A DNA stretch of 64,000 nucleotides from JBDHWG01 sp046328505 (GCA_046328505.1 JAXLWL010000003.1:1269116-1333115), one strand, 5' to 3'. Numbered from the stretch's first letter, positions 1-8,940 are shown. Made by a program: numbers and translations. Notes: generated from the sequence alone by a model not told the origin.

Positions 1-1277
1 AGGAAGCGGCGGTGGTCGTAGCCGCTGATGCCCAGCCGCTCCGCGTCCTCGTCTGAGAACGTCCAGCCGATGTCGTCGTGAACGCGCACGTAGTTGACCC
101 ACGCGCAGCCAGGTGGGAGGCGGTGCCGCTCGCGCAGTGCCTGCCGCAGCAGCCGCACCTCGCGCGTCGCCAGCGAATTCCAGAGCAGCGCCATCAACAG
201 CGGGTTGTACGATATCTGGCACTCGTCAGAGCGGATGTAGCGCACGACGTCGTCGGGGTGAACAATCGCCTCCGACTTGAACAGCAAGGCCGGCGCGGCG
301 ATGCGCGCTACGGCGTTGAACGCCTGGATGAGCAGGTGCGCCTCGGGCAAGTTCTCCGAGCTGGTGCCCATCTGCTTCCAGATGAACGCAACGGCATCCA
401 GCCGCAGCACCTCCACGCCCTGGTTCGCCAGAAACAGCATCTCCTCGGCCATAGCGTTGAAGACGGCCGGGTTGGCGTAATTCAGGTCCCACTGGTAACT
501 GTGGAACGTCGTCCAGACCCACTTGCCCATTTCAGGCTCATAGGTGAACGCCCCCGGGTGCTCGTCCGGGAAGATCTCGCGCATCGTCAGCTCGTAGCGA
601 TCTGGCATCGTCCGGTCGGGGAAGATGCGGTAGTACTCCTCGTAATTCGCGTCCCCTGCTCGCGCCTTGAGCGCCCACTCGTGGTCGAGCGCGGTGTGGT
701 TGAACACCAGGTCCACCGTCAGGCTGATGCCCTCGCGCCGCAGCTCCGCCGCCAGGTCCGCCAGTTGCTCCATCGTGCCTAACGGCAGATGCACCTCGCG
801 ATAGCTGCTCACGGCGTAGCCGCCGTCGCTCTCGCCCGGCGGCACCTTGAAGAACGGCATAAGGTGCAGATACGTCAGCCCCAGCTCTTTGAAATAGGGG
901 ATCTTCGCGCGCACACCGGTCAGGTCACCGGCGAACAGGTCGACGTACAGCACGCCGCCGAGCATTTCGTTTGACTGGAACCAGTCGGGGTTTGCCTCGC
1001 GCGAGCGGTCCAGTGCCTTCAGGTCCGGCGAGCGCGCGATCCAGCAGCTCGCCATTACCGACAGCAGCCGCTCCATATGATAGAAGAAGTCGTACTGGGT
1101 GCTATAGAGGTCTAGCAGCAGCCCAAACAAGCGCGGGAACGTCTCGCCGAGCCGCCGCAGGAATGTCGCCCAGTCGTCGGGGTTGGCCTGCGCGTAGTCG
1201 GCGAACTCCTCCGTCAGCCGCGGCAGCAGCCGCGCCAGCGTCCGCTCGGCCTTCCCCTGTGTGATTGTGTCAAGCAT
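1..1277 (-). CDS. Amylosucrase (GH13), 3' end cut by window edge
   Basis: The gene starts at the ATG at 1277-1275, preceded by a GGAGGAGC Shine-Dalgarno, and runs off the left edge, so 425 residues are visible of a family usually near 640. It is a GH13 enzyme. GGVLYVDLFAGDL lies near residue 108, the nucleophile is D294 in LRLDAVAF, the acid/base is E336 in LFKSEAIVHPDD, and the third acid is D401 in VHDDIGW. The 42 and 107 residue spacings match those of Neisseria amylosucrase. Known role: transfers glucose from sucrose onto an alpha-1,4-glucan and releases fructose. There is no signal peptide, so it is probably cytoplasmic. The fructokinase just upstream fits the fructose by-product. A sucrose hydrolase of the same subfamily is the main alternative. 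Confidence 0.9.
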   Translation of the reverse strand, partial: MLDTITQGKAERTLARLLPRLTEEFADYAQANPDDWATFLRRLGETFPRLFGLLLDLYSTQYDFFYHMERLLSVMASCWIARSPDLKALDRSREANPDWFQSNEMLGGVLYVDLFAGDLTGVRAKIPYFKELGLTYLHLMPFFKVPPGESDGGYAVSSYREVHLPLGTMEQLADLAAELRREGISLTVDLVFNHTALDHEWALKARAGDANYEEYYRIFPDRTMPDRYELTMREIFPDEHPGAFTYEPEMGKWVWTTFHSYQWDLNYANPAVFNAMAEEMLFLANQGVEVLRLDAVAFIWKQMGTSSENLPEAHLLIQAFNAVARIAAPALLFKSEAIVHPDDVVRYIRSDECQISYNPLLMALLWNSLATREVRLLRQALRERHRLPPGCAWVNYVRVHDDIGWTFSDEDAERLGISGYDHRRF

Positions 1278-1301
1278 GGTTGTGCTCCTCCGATACGTCC
1301 C

Positions 1302-2258
1302 TCACCTGCCTGCCAGGAACGCATCCACCTGGGCCGCCGTCGGCAGGGCGGGAATGCCGCCGCGCTCCGTTGTCGTAATTGCCCCCACCGCATTGGCGAA
1401 ACGGCAGATCTCGGCCAGCGTAGCCGGGTTGTCGTAGGCATCCGCGTGCTCCAGGAGGCCCTTGAGCGCCGCCGCCGTGAACCCATCGCCCGCGCCCGTC
1501 GTGTCCACCGACTCGACGCGGAAGCCGGGCACGCTGCCGGTGAACTTTGGGGTGATATACGTGCTTCCCTCGCGGCCGTGCGTTACCAGCAGCACCTTCA
1601 GTTCCGGATGCCACAACTGCTCGGCCGCGCGGTGGAAATCAGTCTCGCCGGTCAGGAAGTGCAGTTCCTCGTCGCCGGCCTTGATGATGTGCGCCAGCGG
1701 CCAGAGGCTCAAGATACCCTCGCGCGCCGCCTCGGCGCTTGGCCAGAGGTTCAATCGCAAATTCGGGTCGAACGACACGAGGCGACCGGCCGCGCGTGCC
1801 GTCTCGATGGCGAGCAGAGTCGCGCTGCGCGCCGGCTCGCTAATGGTGCTGATGGAGCTAACGTGCAGCAGTGTCGCATCGCGCACATACGCCTGGTCGA
1901 CCTGGTCCGGCCGATAGAGCATGTCCGCGCTGGGGTTGCGGTAGAAGATGAAGTCGCGCTCACCGTCGGCTTTCAGCGCGACGAAGGCCAGCATCGTGCG
2001 CGCCTCGCTCGAAAAGGATAGCGTCGACGTGTCCACACCGGCCTGCGCCAACGTCATACCCAGGAAGTGGCCGAACGGGTCGTCCCCTACCTGCCCCATG
2101 AAACCGCTGGACACACCGAGGCGGGCCAGCCCAACCGACACGTTCGCGACGCCGCCGCCCGCCGCCTTCTTGAACGCGGGCGCCTCGATCAGGTCGACGC
2201 CAGAGACCGTGGGAACAAAGTCAATAAGAAGCTCGCCGTGGCAGACGACCGTAGGCAT
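1302..2258 (-). CDS. PfkB-family carbohydrate kinase, probable fructokinase
   Basis: A 318-residue ribokinase/PfkB-fold kinase. The N-terminal substrate motif is AAGGGVANVSVGLARLG (residues 32-48), and the C-terminal signature DTTGAGDGF carries the GAGD anion hole and catalytic D258. Length and motifs are typical of bacterial fructokinases, which make fructose 6-phosphate from fructose and ATP. Substrate is inferred from context: the downstream amylosucrase releases fructose, and the ABC permease genes lie upstream on the same strand. A 30-bp perfect palindrome separates it from the permease gene, so it may be expressed at a different level from the transporter. Another sugar kinase activity (for example 2-keto-3-deoxygluconate) cannot be excluded. 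Confidence 0.85.
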   Translation of the reverse strand: MPTVVCHGELLIDFVPTVSGVDLIEAPAFKKAAGGGVANVSVGLARLGVSSGFMGQVGDDPFGHFLGMTLAQAGVDTSTLSFSSEARTMLAFVALKADGERDFIFYRNPSADMLYRPDQVDQAYVRDATLLHVSSISTISEPARSATLLAIETARAAGRLVSFDPNLRLNLWPSAEAAREGILSLWPLAHIIKAGDEELHFLTGETDFHRAAEQLWHPELKVLLVTHGREGSTYITPKFTGSVPGFRVESVDTTGAGDGFTAAALKGLLEHADAYDNPATLAEICRFANAVGAITTTERGGIPALPTAAQVDAFLAGR

Positions 2259-2273
2259 AAATCGCTCCGTAAG

Positions 2274-2303
2274 GGTAGAGACGCGGTATACCGCGTCTCT
2301 ACC
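2274..2303. repeat. 30-bp perfect palindrome (GGTAGAGACGCGGTA and its complement)
   Basis: Two 15-base arms meet without a loop. It lies between the end of the permease gene and the start of the fructokinase gene, both on the minus strand. It could act as an attenuating hairpin. The sequence resembles a widespread class of intergenic palindromes, but I see only this copy here. Confidence 0.75.
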
Positions 2304-2361
2304 ATGATGCGTAACTATCCGCTTATCCGTTCGGCATCCGCTGACAGATGCCTCGTAAGGA

Positions 2362-3531
2362 TTAGCCCTTCACCGAGCCGGCCATGAGGCCGCGGACGAA
2401 GTAGCGCTGCAGCGAGAAGAACACCACCAGCGGCAGCAGCATCGAGACGAACGCGCCCGCTGTCAGAAGGTGCCAGTCGTTGCCGCGCGTGCCGATCATG
2501 TCCGCCATGCGCATGGTGAGCACCTGCACGTCCGGCTTCGCGCCGATGAAGATCAACGCCACGAGATAGTCGTTCCACGTCCAGAGGAACTGGAAGATGG
2601 CGAACGACGCCAGCGCCGGCACCGACAGCGGCAGGATGAGCTGCGTAAAGATGGTGAAGTGGGACGCACCATCGATGAACGCCGACTCCAGGATGTCGCG
2701 CGGCAGCGTGCTGATGTAGCTGTATAAGAGATATGTCGCCAGGGGCAGACCGAACCCTGTGTGCGCCAGCCAGATGCCGAGGAAAGTGCCGTTCAGGCTG
2801 AGCTTCACGTAGTCCGTCAGGATCGGCACCAGGGCCGTCTGAAGCGGCACCACCAGCAGCGCGATGACCAGGATGAAGAACCAGCGGCGCAGCGGGAAGC
2901 GCATCCACGCGAAGCCGTACGCGGCGAACGCGGCGATGAGGATCGGGATCACTGTCGCCGGGATGGTCACGATGATGCTGTTGATGAAGGCGTTGGTAAA
3001 GTTCGTGCCCTGCTCGGTGATGACCGAGCCGTCCGGCTGCTTGATCTCGTAGGTCGTTGTGCCGAGCACCTGCTGGTAGTTCTCGATCGTGAAGTTGGTG
3101 TTGGCGACCCATTGTTGCTGCTGGACGGCGATCTCGCCCGTGCGGCGGTTGCCCACCCAGACCAGCTTGTACTGGCCGCTCGGTGTGACAACGCCATCGC
3201 GGAACTGCTCGAAGGTGCCCAGGGCCGACTCCGGCGAGCCGGGCGGAACGAGCGTCATCGTCCCATTGCGATCTACATTATCCGGCACCGGGAATGTCGC
3301 CACCGTGACGTAGTCGCGGTGCGGGAAGACGGTCCACCACCCCGAGGTCTGGATGTCGAAGCGGGTGCGGAATGAGGAGATGAACAGGCCCAGCGTCGGG
3401 ATGATCCAGGCCAAGACCAGCAGCAACAGGACGCCGTTGACGAATACCTGCCCCCACGGCGACTTTCGCTTCTTCTTGGTGGCCGTCGTTGTCACGGCAG
3501 CCGTGGTTTGCGTTGCAGTAGCGGTAGCCAT
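2362..3531 (-). CDS. ABC sugar transporter permease (MalG/AglG-like)
   Basis: A 389-residue inner-membrane permease. After a Thr/Ala-rich and basic cytoplasmic start, TM1 is LLLLVLAWIIPTLGLFISSF. A periplasm-facing insertion of roughly 100 residues follows, then about five more membrane segments. The EAA loop is present as SAFIDGASHFTIFTQLILP, the contact site for the ATPase. The long first extracellular loop is typical of AglG-type alpha-glucoside permeases. Its ATG overlaps the last base of the upstream permease gene, indicating translational coupling. No ATPase gene is in the window, so a shared MsiK/MalK-like ATPase encoded elsewhere is likely (inference). Confidence 0.88.
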   Translation of the reverse strand: MATATATQTTAAVTTTATKKKRKSPWGQVFVNGVLLLLVLAWIIPTLGLFISSFRTRFDIQTSGWWTVFPHRDYVTVATFPVPDNVDRNGTMTLVPPGSPESALGTFEQFRDGVVTPSGQYKLVWVGNRRTGEIAVQQQQWVANTNFTIENYQQVLGTTTYEIKQPDGSVITEQGTNFTNAFINSIIVTIPATVIPILIAAFAAYGFAWMRFPLRRWFFILVIALLVVPLQTALVPILTDYVKLSLNGTFLGIWLAHTGFGLPLATYLLYSYISTLPRDILESAFIDGASHFTIFTQLILPLSVPALASFAIFQFLWTWNDYLVALIFIGAKPDVQVLTMRMADMIGTRGNDWHLLTAGAFVSMLLPLVVFFSLQRYFVRGLMAGSVKG

Positions 3532-4691
3532 TAGAACGCCTCCCTTTCGCTAAAGCCGCGCAAGTTGTAGATCATCACCGGAATAACACATATCAGCAGC
3601 ACGATAGCGATGGCCGAGCCGGTGCCTGAGTTCTGCGCCGTGAAGTACTCGCGGTAGTACTGCGTGGCGATTACTTGCGTGTTGAACTGGCCGCCCGTCA
3701 TGACCCACACGACGTCGAAGATCTTGAGGGTGAAGATGATAACTGTCGTGCCGACCGCGATGATCGTGCCCATGATGGACGGGATCATGATGCGGAAGAA
3801 GACCTGGAACTCGTTCGCGCCGTCCACGCGCGCGGCCTCCAGCATGTCTGTCGGAATGCCCTTGATGGCCGCCGAGAACAGCACCATGCAGTAGCCCGTC
3901 TGGAGCCAGATCATCACGGCAATCAGGAACAGGTTATTCCACGGACTGAGCTCAGCCGACGCCGTCCACGCGATCGGCTGATTGCCCGTAAAGCCCGTGT
4001 ATATGGCGTTGAGCAAGCCGATGTTTGGGTTGACCGCGTAGATGAGCCGGAAGATGATGGACGCGCCGACCATCGAGATTGCCATCGGCATGAAGATCAG
4101 GGCCTTGGCCGCGGTCTCGTACCGGCTGCGGTCCGCCAGCACTGCCACGAGCAAGCCGAGAATGAGACAGAACGACGCCCCGAATATGATCCACAGGATG
4201 TTATTGAAGAACGCCGTAAACATCGAGCGGTCGCTGAACACTTCCGCGTAGTTCTGCAGGCCGACAAAGTTCTCGCCGGTCGGCCCCATCAGGCTCAGCT
4301 CGAACGTGCGGATCGTCGGCAGGAAGAGGTACCACGCGAGAATGGCGATGGCCGGGCCGACGAACACGAAGGGCTGCACGCGCGATACGACCGCCCCGCC
4401 CATGCGCTCGACAAGCCAGTTGGCGACCCAGTACAACAGTGCGACGCCTCCCACACCCCAGATGATGGCAACGACCGCAACCACGGCCTTGGGCGCGTCG
4501 GTGTCGCGCAGGAAGAGGAAGCCTTCGTACAGCACGAAGAACGCTACAAGCGGAATGGCAATCGAGATCACGATACGGCCGATGTTCGTCCACAGCGCTC
4601 CCCAAGCACCTTGTGGCTTTTCGGAGCCTGGTGTCGGCACGATCGGCGGGGGTACCTTTTGCGGAGTTACCTCGACAAACTGGTCATCCAT
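3531..4691 (-). CDS. ABC sugar transporter permease (MalF/AglF-like)
   Basis: A 386-residue permease of the MalF side. The proline-rich N-terminus PPPIVPTPG is followed by about eight predicted membrane helices. The EAA motif is AARVDGANEFQVFFRIMIPS in the C-terminal third. It pairs with the next gene, which it overlaps by one base, to form the transmembrane heterodimer of an alpha-glucoside-type importer. Sucrose is the likely cargo because amylosucrase and fructokinase follow on the same strand. This is contextual inference; trehalose or maltose would look the same. Confidence 0.88.
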   Translation of the reverse strand: MDDQFVEVTPQKVPPPIVPTPGSEKPQGAWGALWTNIGRIVISIAIPLVAFFVLYEGFLFLRDTDAPKAVVAVVAIIWGVGGVALLYWVANWLVERMGGAVVSRVQPFVFVGPAIAILAWYLFLPTIRTFELSLMGPTGENFVGLQNYAEVFSDRSMFTAFFNNILWIIFGASFCLILGLLVAVLADRSRYETAAKALIFMPMAISMVGASIIFRLIYAVNPNIGLLNAIYTGFTGNQPIAWTASAELSPWNNLFLIAVMIWLQTGYCMVLFSAAIKGIPTDMLEAARVDGANEFQVFFRIMIPSIMGTIIAVGTTVIIFTLKIFDVVWVMTGGQFNTQVIATQYYREYFTAQNSGTGSAIAIVLLICVIPVMIYNLRGFSEREAF

Positions 4692-4736
4692 CCTGCCCTC
4701 CTCTGAGGCGGGAGACAGATCGCTACGATTATGTCT

Positions 4737-4784
4737 GTAGTAGCGACTTCAGTCGCTCCGGAGAACGACTGAAGTCGTGACTAC
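4737..4784. repeat. REP-like inverted repeat between binding-protein and permease genes
   Basis: The arms GTAGTAGCGACTTCAGTCG and CGACTGAAGTCGTGACTAC face each other across about 10 bases. The same family occurs at 8845-8940, 9579-9665, 31708-31763 and (diverged) 44350-44395. Here it lies directly downstream of the abundant binding-protein gene, the position where the E. coli malE-malF REP stabilises upstream mRNA. Confidence 0.85.
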
Positions 4785-4802
4785 GAAACTACGAACTCAA
4801 TC

Positions 4803-6401
4803 CTACTGCTGTGCTGGCCAGGAAGCGTCGATCTCCTTGAGCACCGTGTCAAGCGGCGCCGCCCCGGACAACCAGTCGGTCATGCCCTTCCAGAACGAGC
4901 CTGCGCCGACCTTACCCGGCATCAGGTCCGATCCGTCGAAGCGAACGACTGTTGAACCCTGGTAGATACCGGCGATCTTCTTCTCGACCGGGTCGCCGTA
5001 CCAGTCCAGACACACGTCCTTCTGCGGGCCGAGCGCGCCACCAGACTGGAGCCAGCCCTTGACGCCGTCGCCGGTGGAGAACCACTGCATCACGGCCTTG
5101 ACCTCGGGGCGGTCCTTCGTCGCCGCCATCAGGTCACCCGCGACCTCGAACGGCTTGCCCTCGGCAGCGTCGATCGGCGGCAGGTAGAAGAAGTCGTAGT
5201 CCACCAGCGGCTTGGCCGTCTTGGGGAAGAAGGCCATGATGAAGTTGCCCTGCTTGTGCAGCCAGCACTTCGGGGGGTTCTGGAACATGCCCGCGGGCGC
5301 GTCGCCGAAGTTCGTCGTGACGATCTTGGCCTTGCCACCCTGGACGTACTTGTCGTTCAGCCAGATCTTCGACATGACGTCGATGGCCTTGCGCACTTCG
5401 GGCGAGTCGAACTTCAGCTTGCCCTGGACCCACTTGTCGTAGTTCTCAGGCGTGGTCGTGCGCAACAGAATTGCCTCGATCCAGTCGGTGGCCGGCCAGC
5501 CGGTGGCCGCGCCAGACTCGATGCCGATGCACCATGGCGTATCGCCGTCCTTCGCGATCTGGTCCGTCAGCGCCATCATCTCATCCCAGGTGGTTGGCGT
5601 CTTATAGCCGGCCTTGTCGAACGCCTGCTTCGGGTACCACACCAGGTCCTTGCCGTTGAAGCGCTGCCAGACGCCGCCCGTCACGTTCTTGCCGTCAGCG
5701 CCGGGCATCTGGGACATGTCGATCCACGACTGGAGATAGTTCTCCTTCAGCCACGCGTCAGGAATGCCGAGCTTGTCCGTCGGGACGAGCTTGCCCTGCT
5801 TCATGAACGTCGCGGCCAGACCCGGCTGCGGGAAGTCGATGATGTCCGGCGCGTCGGCGGCGGCGATACGCGCCGCGATGGTCGCCTCGAACTCCTTCGA
5901 GCCCGCGTACTGAATGTCGATGCCGGTCGCTTCCTCGAACTTCTTGATCGAGTTGTTGAACTTGGCCTCGTCCTCACCCGTGAACGGGCCGGTCATCGTG
6001 ACCTTCGTGCCCTTGTACTTGCCGGCGTACGCGTCGGCGAGCTCGTTCAGGCCCTTGGACTTGGCGCCATCAGCGCTAGCGCCGATAGAGTCCTTGCACG
6101 CGCCACCGGCGGCGCCCACGGCGGCGGCCAGGGTCGGGGCAGCAGTCGCGGCAGCTTTGGCCGCGGCGGCGACGGTTGGCGCGACGGTTGCCGCAGCAGC
6201 GGCGGGCGCCTTGGTCGGCTCAGGAGCCTTGGTCGGCTCGGGGGCTTTGGTGGGCTCAGCGGCCTTCGGCTGAGCGGCAGCGGCCGGCGCAGTCGTCGGC
6301 GCCGCAGCCGGCTGGGCCGGGGCGGCCGCGCCGCCGCACGCGCTGACGATGACCGCCAGAATGGCGACCGTCAGCAACACGAACCACATACGACGTGACA
6401 T
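4803..6401 (-). CDS. ABC sugar transporter solute-binding lipoprotein (AglE-like)
   Basis: A 532-residue extracellular binding protein. The N-terminus MSRRMWFVLL..LAVIVSACGG is a lipoprotein signal with the lipid-carrying Cys at residue 22. An Ala/Pro/Thr/Lys-rich linker with EPTKAP repeats extends to about residue 105 and should hold the receptor off the membrane. The rest is a family 1 type binding domain with features such as FEEATGIDIQYAGS and DIIDFPQPG. It is first in the transporter cluster, followed by a REP-like hairpin and then the two permeases. The ligand is probably sucrose or a related alpha-glucoside, inferred from the downstream enzymes only. Confidence 0.88.
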   Translation of the reverse strand: MSRRMWFVLLTVAILAVIVSACGGAAAPAQPAAAPTTAPAAAAQPKAAEPTKAPEPTKAPEPTKAPAAAAATVAPTVAAAAKAAATAAPTLAAAVGAAGGACKDSIGASADGAKSKGLNELADAYAGKYKGTKVTMTGPFTGEDEAKFNNSIKKFEEATGIDIQYAGSKEFEATIAARIAAADAPDIIDFPQPGLAATFMKQGKLVPTDKLGIPDAWLKENYLQSWIDMSQMPGADGKNVTGGVWQRFNGKDLVWYPKQAFDKAGYKTPTTWDEMMALTDQIAKDGDTPWCIGIESGAATGWPATDWIEAILLRTTTPENYDKWVQGKLKFDSPEVRKAIDVMSKIWLNDKYVQGGKAKIVTTNFGDAPAGMFQNPPKCWLHKQGNFIMAFFPKTAKPLVDYDFFYLPPIDAAEGKPFEVAGDLMAATKDRPEVKAVMQWFSTGDGVKGWLQSGGALGPQKDVCLDWYGDPVEKKIAGIYQGSTVVRFDGSDLMPGKVGAGSFWKGMTDWLSGAAPLDTVLKEIDASWPAQQ

Positions 6402-6457
6402 TGGGTTCCTCCTTAGTGATTTACCGTCAGGACCGACGGTGGATACACACAGCTTCT

Positions 6458-6485
6458 ATGATATGCAGATGTGCAAACTTGGCAA
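6458..6485 (-). promoter_or_regulatory. Possible promoter of the ABC transporter operon
   Basis: Read on the minus strand there is TTGCCA, 16 bases, then TATCAT, about 57 bases upstream of the binding-protein start. The spacer is one base short, so this is only a candidate. I did not find a copy of the LacI-type operator seen at 7675 here. Confidence 0.35.
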
Positions 6486-6610
6486 CACGACCCGGTCATT
6501 ACGTCATCCCCACCTCCTGCTTCAAGACTGACGAGGTGACGAGGTGAAGATACGAGGCTGTCGCGTGCAGCTTCACCGCCTCACCTCGTCACTCCGTCGC
6601 TCGAGTTCCT

Positions 6611-7606
6611 TCACGCCGTCCCTCTTACAACCAGGCTTAGCGGCAGGCGCACGTGCTGCACAGGTCGTGTCGGATCCGCCAGGCGGCTCAACACAAGCTC
6701 GACCGCGATGCGTCCCGACTCTTGTAGCGGCTGCCGCACCGTCGTCAGGCCGATGTACTCAGACACCTCGATGTCGTCGAACCCGATAACCGCCAGGTCG
6801 TCCGGCACCTTCACCCCGCGGTCCCGCGCCGCCTTCAGCACGCCCATCGCCTGGGTGTCGCTCCCCGCGAAGATTGCATCCGGTGGCTCGGGCAGCTCTA
6901 GCAGGCGTAGCGTCGCCTGACGCGCCGTCTCCAGCCCATGAGGAGCCAGCCCGAGGTACTCATCCCGCAAGTGGCAGCCGGCATCGAGCAGCGCGCGGCG
7001 ATAGCCTGCCAGCCGCGTGTCGCTGGGGTGAATCGCGTAATCGGGCAGATCGCTGTCGCCGACGAAGGCACAGCGCCGCCGCCCCGTCGCCAGGAAGTGC
7101 GCCGCCGCCAGGCGGCCTCCCTCAGCGTCGTCGATCTCTATGCTGTTGAAACCAATGTGGCTAAATTCGACCAGCGCGGTTTCGATCCGCGCGTCCGCCA
7201 GGCGGCGGGCCATGTCGTCGTCGAACGGCAGGGCCATGATGACGAGACCGTCCACCCGCCGCGTCACAACGATACTGGTGAGGTTCGCATCGCGTTGCTT
7301 CGCTGCGTCAACCGCATAAACGACGAACTCGTAGCTCGTTCCGGCCAGGGCGGTGGCGACACCGCGTAGCCGTTCCACAAACGACGGGTATGTGAAGAAA
7401 GGCGCCAACACGCCGATGCGCCCGCTCGTCTTGCGCGCGCGCGCCGTCGCCTCGGCGTTCGGCACGAAGCCAAGCGCGTCGATGGCCGCGACAACCCGGG
7501 CTCGCGTGGCAGGATTCACCTTCTCCGGTGTGTTGAGCACACGCGAGACGGTGGCTATGCTCACATTTGCGTGTCGGGCGACGTCGTAGACTGTAGCCTC
7601 AGCCAT
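6611..7606 (-). CDS. LacI/GalR-family transcriptional repressor
   Basis: A 331-residue regulator. The N-terminal LacI helix-turn-helix is TVYDVARHANVSIATVSRVL, with hinge region VVAAIDALGFVPNAEATARA, and a periplasmic-binding-like effector domain follows with the C-terminal motif DDIEVSEYIGLTTV. Full family length. It is divergent from nothing but sits directly upstream of the sugar transporter operon on the same strand, so it is the probable sugar-responsive regulator of the locus. A good promoter (7708-7736) and a 14-bp LacI-type palindrome (7675-7688) lie in its own leader, indicating autoregulation. Confidence 0.92.
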   Translation of the reverse strand: MAEATVYDVARHANVSIATVSRVLNTPEKVNPATRARVVAAIDALGFVPNAEATARARKTSGRIGVLAPFFTYPSFVERLRGVATALAGTSYEFVVYAVDAAKQRDANLTSIVVTRRVDGLVIMALPFDDDMARRLADARIETALVEFSHIGFNSIEIDDAEGGRLAAAHFLATGRRRCAFVGDSDLPDYAIHPSDTRLAGYRRALLDAGCHLRDEYLGLAPHGLETARQATLRLLELPEPPDAIFAGSDTQAMGVLKAARDRGVKVPDDLAVIGFDDIEVSEYIGLTTVRQPLQESGRIAVELVLSRLADPTRPVQHVRLPLSLVVRGTA

Positions 7607-7674
7607 CGCTTCCCCACCATAGGGCGAGCCGCATCAACGCGGACGATCAGACTGCATACTAGTTCTCAGGGGGC

Positions 7675-7688
7675 TGAAAGTGCTTTCA
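7675..7688. promoter_or_regulatory. LacI/GalR-type operator TGAAAGTGCTTTCA
   Basis: A 14-base element fitting the classical LacI-family pattern TGNAANNGNTTNCA. It is palindromic except for the central TG pair. It lies downstream of the promoter at 7708-7736 on the minus strand, in the transcribed leader of the repressor gene. This fits autorepression by road-block. Confidence 0.75.
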
Positions 7689-7707
7689 TAAAATCACTTT
7701 CAAGAGC

Positions 7708-7736
7708 ATTGTATCGTAATACACAGGCTTTGTCAA
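7708..7736 (-). promoter_or_regulatory. Sigma70-type promoter of the LacI-family gene
   Basis: On the minus strand: TTGACA (7736-7731), a 17-base spacer, and TACAAT (7713-7708). Both boxes are near consensus and the spacing is ideal. The start point should fall near 7701, about 95 bases upstream of the ATG, with the operator inside the leader. Confidence 0.8.
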
Positions 7737-7797
7737 GGGGTTTACGGTGCGAAATTCCGGGACCTGCTGGAAATCCGCGCGACAGCCGTGCGGAAGA

Positions 7798-8832
7798 TCA
7801 GCCTCCCACCTTGAGCACCGCCCGATTCCCGTACTGCCGCGCGTAGTACTCCTGGAACTCGCCCGACTTGATGGCCCGCCACCACCACGCGTTGTCGCGG
7901 TACCAGTCCACCGTGAGCGCGACCGCCTCCTGGCACGTGTGGCGCGGCTCCCAGCCGAGCGCGCGGATCTTGTCCACGTTGAGGCTGTAGCGGCGGTCGT
8001 GGCCCGCGCGGTCCTCGACGAAGTGGATGAGTGAGCGGGGCTTCCCCAGCCGCTCGAGCACAATGTCTACCATTTCCAGGTTCGGAATCTCGTGCCCGGT
8101 GCCGATATTGTACACCTCGCCGATGCTCCCGCGACGGACGACGATATCCACAGCCTCGCAGTGGTCTACAACCCACTGGTAATCGCGCATCTGCTGGCCG
8201 TCGCCGTACACCGGCAGCGGGATGTCGTCGATGGCGTTGGTCACGAACAGCGGCACGGCTTTCTCCGGGTACTGGTACGGCCCCACGTTGTTCGCGCCGC
8301 GCGTGATCGTCACCGGCAGGCCGTACGTCACGTGGTACGCCAGCGTCAGCAGGTCGCCGCTGGCCTTGCTCGCGGCATACGGCGAGCGAGGCGCGACCGG
8401 GTCGGTCTCCACCGACGCCCCATCGCGCACGTAGCCGTACACCTCGTCCGTGCTGATCTGGTGGAAGCGCAGGTTGCCAAGAAAGCGCGCCGCCTCGAGC
8501 AAAGCGTAGGTTCCCAGGCAGCTCGTGCGGATGAACGCATCTGGATCCAGGATGGACCGGTCCACGTGAGTCTCGGCGGCGAAGTTCACGATCGTGTCCA
8601 CGTCGTGGGTACGCGCGGTCTCCTCCACGAGCGCCCGGTCCGCAATATCCCCGCGCACAAACGCGTAGCGCCCCTGGAAGCGCTCGGCCAGGTCCTGCAG
8701 ATTCTCGAGCCTCCCCGCGTAGGTGAGCTTATCGTACACGACGACGGACAGGTCATCGTAAGTCTCCAGCATATACCGCGTGAAGTTCGAACCGATGAAC
8801 CCCGCCCCACCCGTAATCAACACTCGCTGCAT
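7798..8832 (-). CDS. rfbB: dTDP-glucose 4,6-dehydratase
   Basis: A 344-residue extended SDR enzyme. The NAD-binding motif GGAGFIGSNF is near residue 8. The dehydratase signature ISTDEVYG supplies the Thr-Asp-Glu acid/base set, and the catalytic YxxxK is in SPYAASKASG. Length is standard. It makes dTDP-4-keto-6-deoxyglucose, the second step toward dTDP-rhamnose and other deoxysugars for surface glycans. The thymidylyltransferase that makes its substrate is encoded upstream on the same strand, but a RAYT element with REP-like repeats lies between, so the original operon may have been split. RfbC and RfbD are not in the window. Confidence 0.93.
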   Translation of the reverse strand: MQRVLITGGAGFIGSNFTRYMLETYDDLSVVVYDKLTYAGRLENLQDLAERFQGRYAFVRGDIADRALVEETARTHDVDTIVNFAAETHVDRSILDPDAFIRTSCLGTYALLEAARFLGNLRFHQISTDEVYGYVRDGASVETDPVAPRSPYAASKASGDLLTLAYHVTYGLPVTITRGANNVGPYQYPEKAVPLFVTNAIDDIPLPVYGDGQQMRDYQWVVDHCEAVDIVVRRGSIGEVYNIGTGHEIPNLEMVDIVLERLGKPRSLIHFVEDRAGHDRRYSLNVDKIRALGWEPRHTCQEAVALTVDWYRDNAWWWRAIKSGEFQEYYARQYGNRAVLKVGG

Positions 8833-8844
8833 GTTAACTCTCCT

Positions 8845-8940
8845 CGTCGTAGCGACCCCGGTCGTTTCTTCCCCGCCTCGGAGCGACTTGAAGTAGTCAC
8901 TACATCTAATCTTGTAGTAACGACTTCCAGTCGTTATTCG
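8845..8940. repeat. REP-like cluster downstream of the RAYT gene
   Basis: Three related units are visible: TAGCGACCCCGGTCGTTTC, then GAGCGACTTGAAGTAGTCAC, then TAGTAACGACTTCCAGTCG. They share the CGACTTC/GAAGTCG core with the copies at 4737, 9579 and 31708. Together with 9579-9665 they bracket the transposase gene, the layout expected of a REP/RAYT system. Confidence 0.8.
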
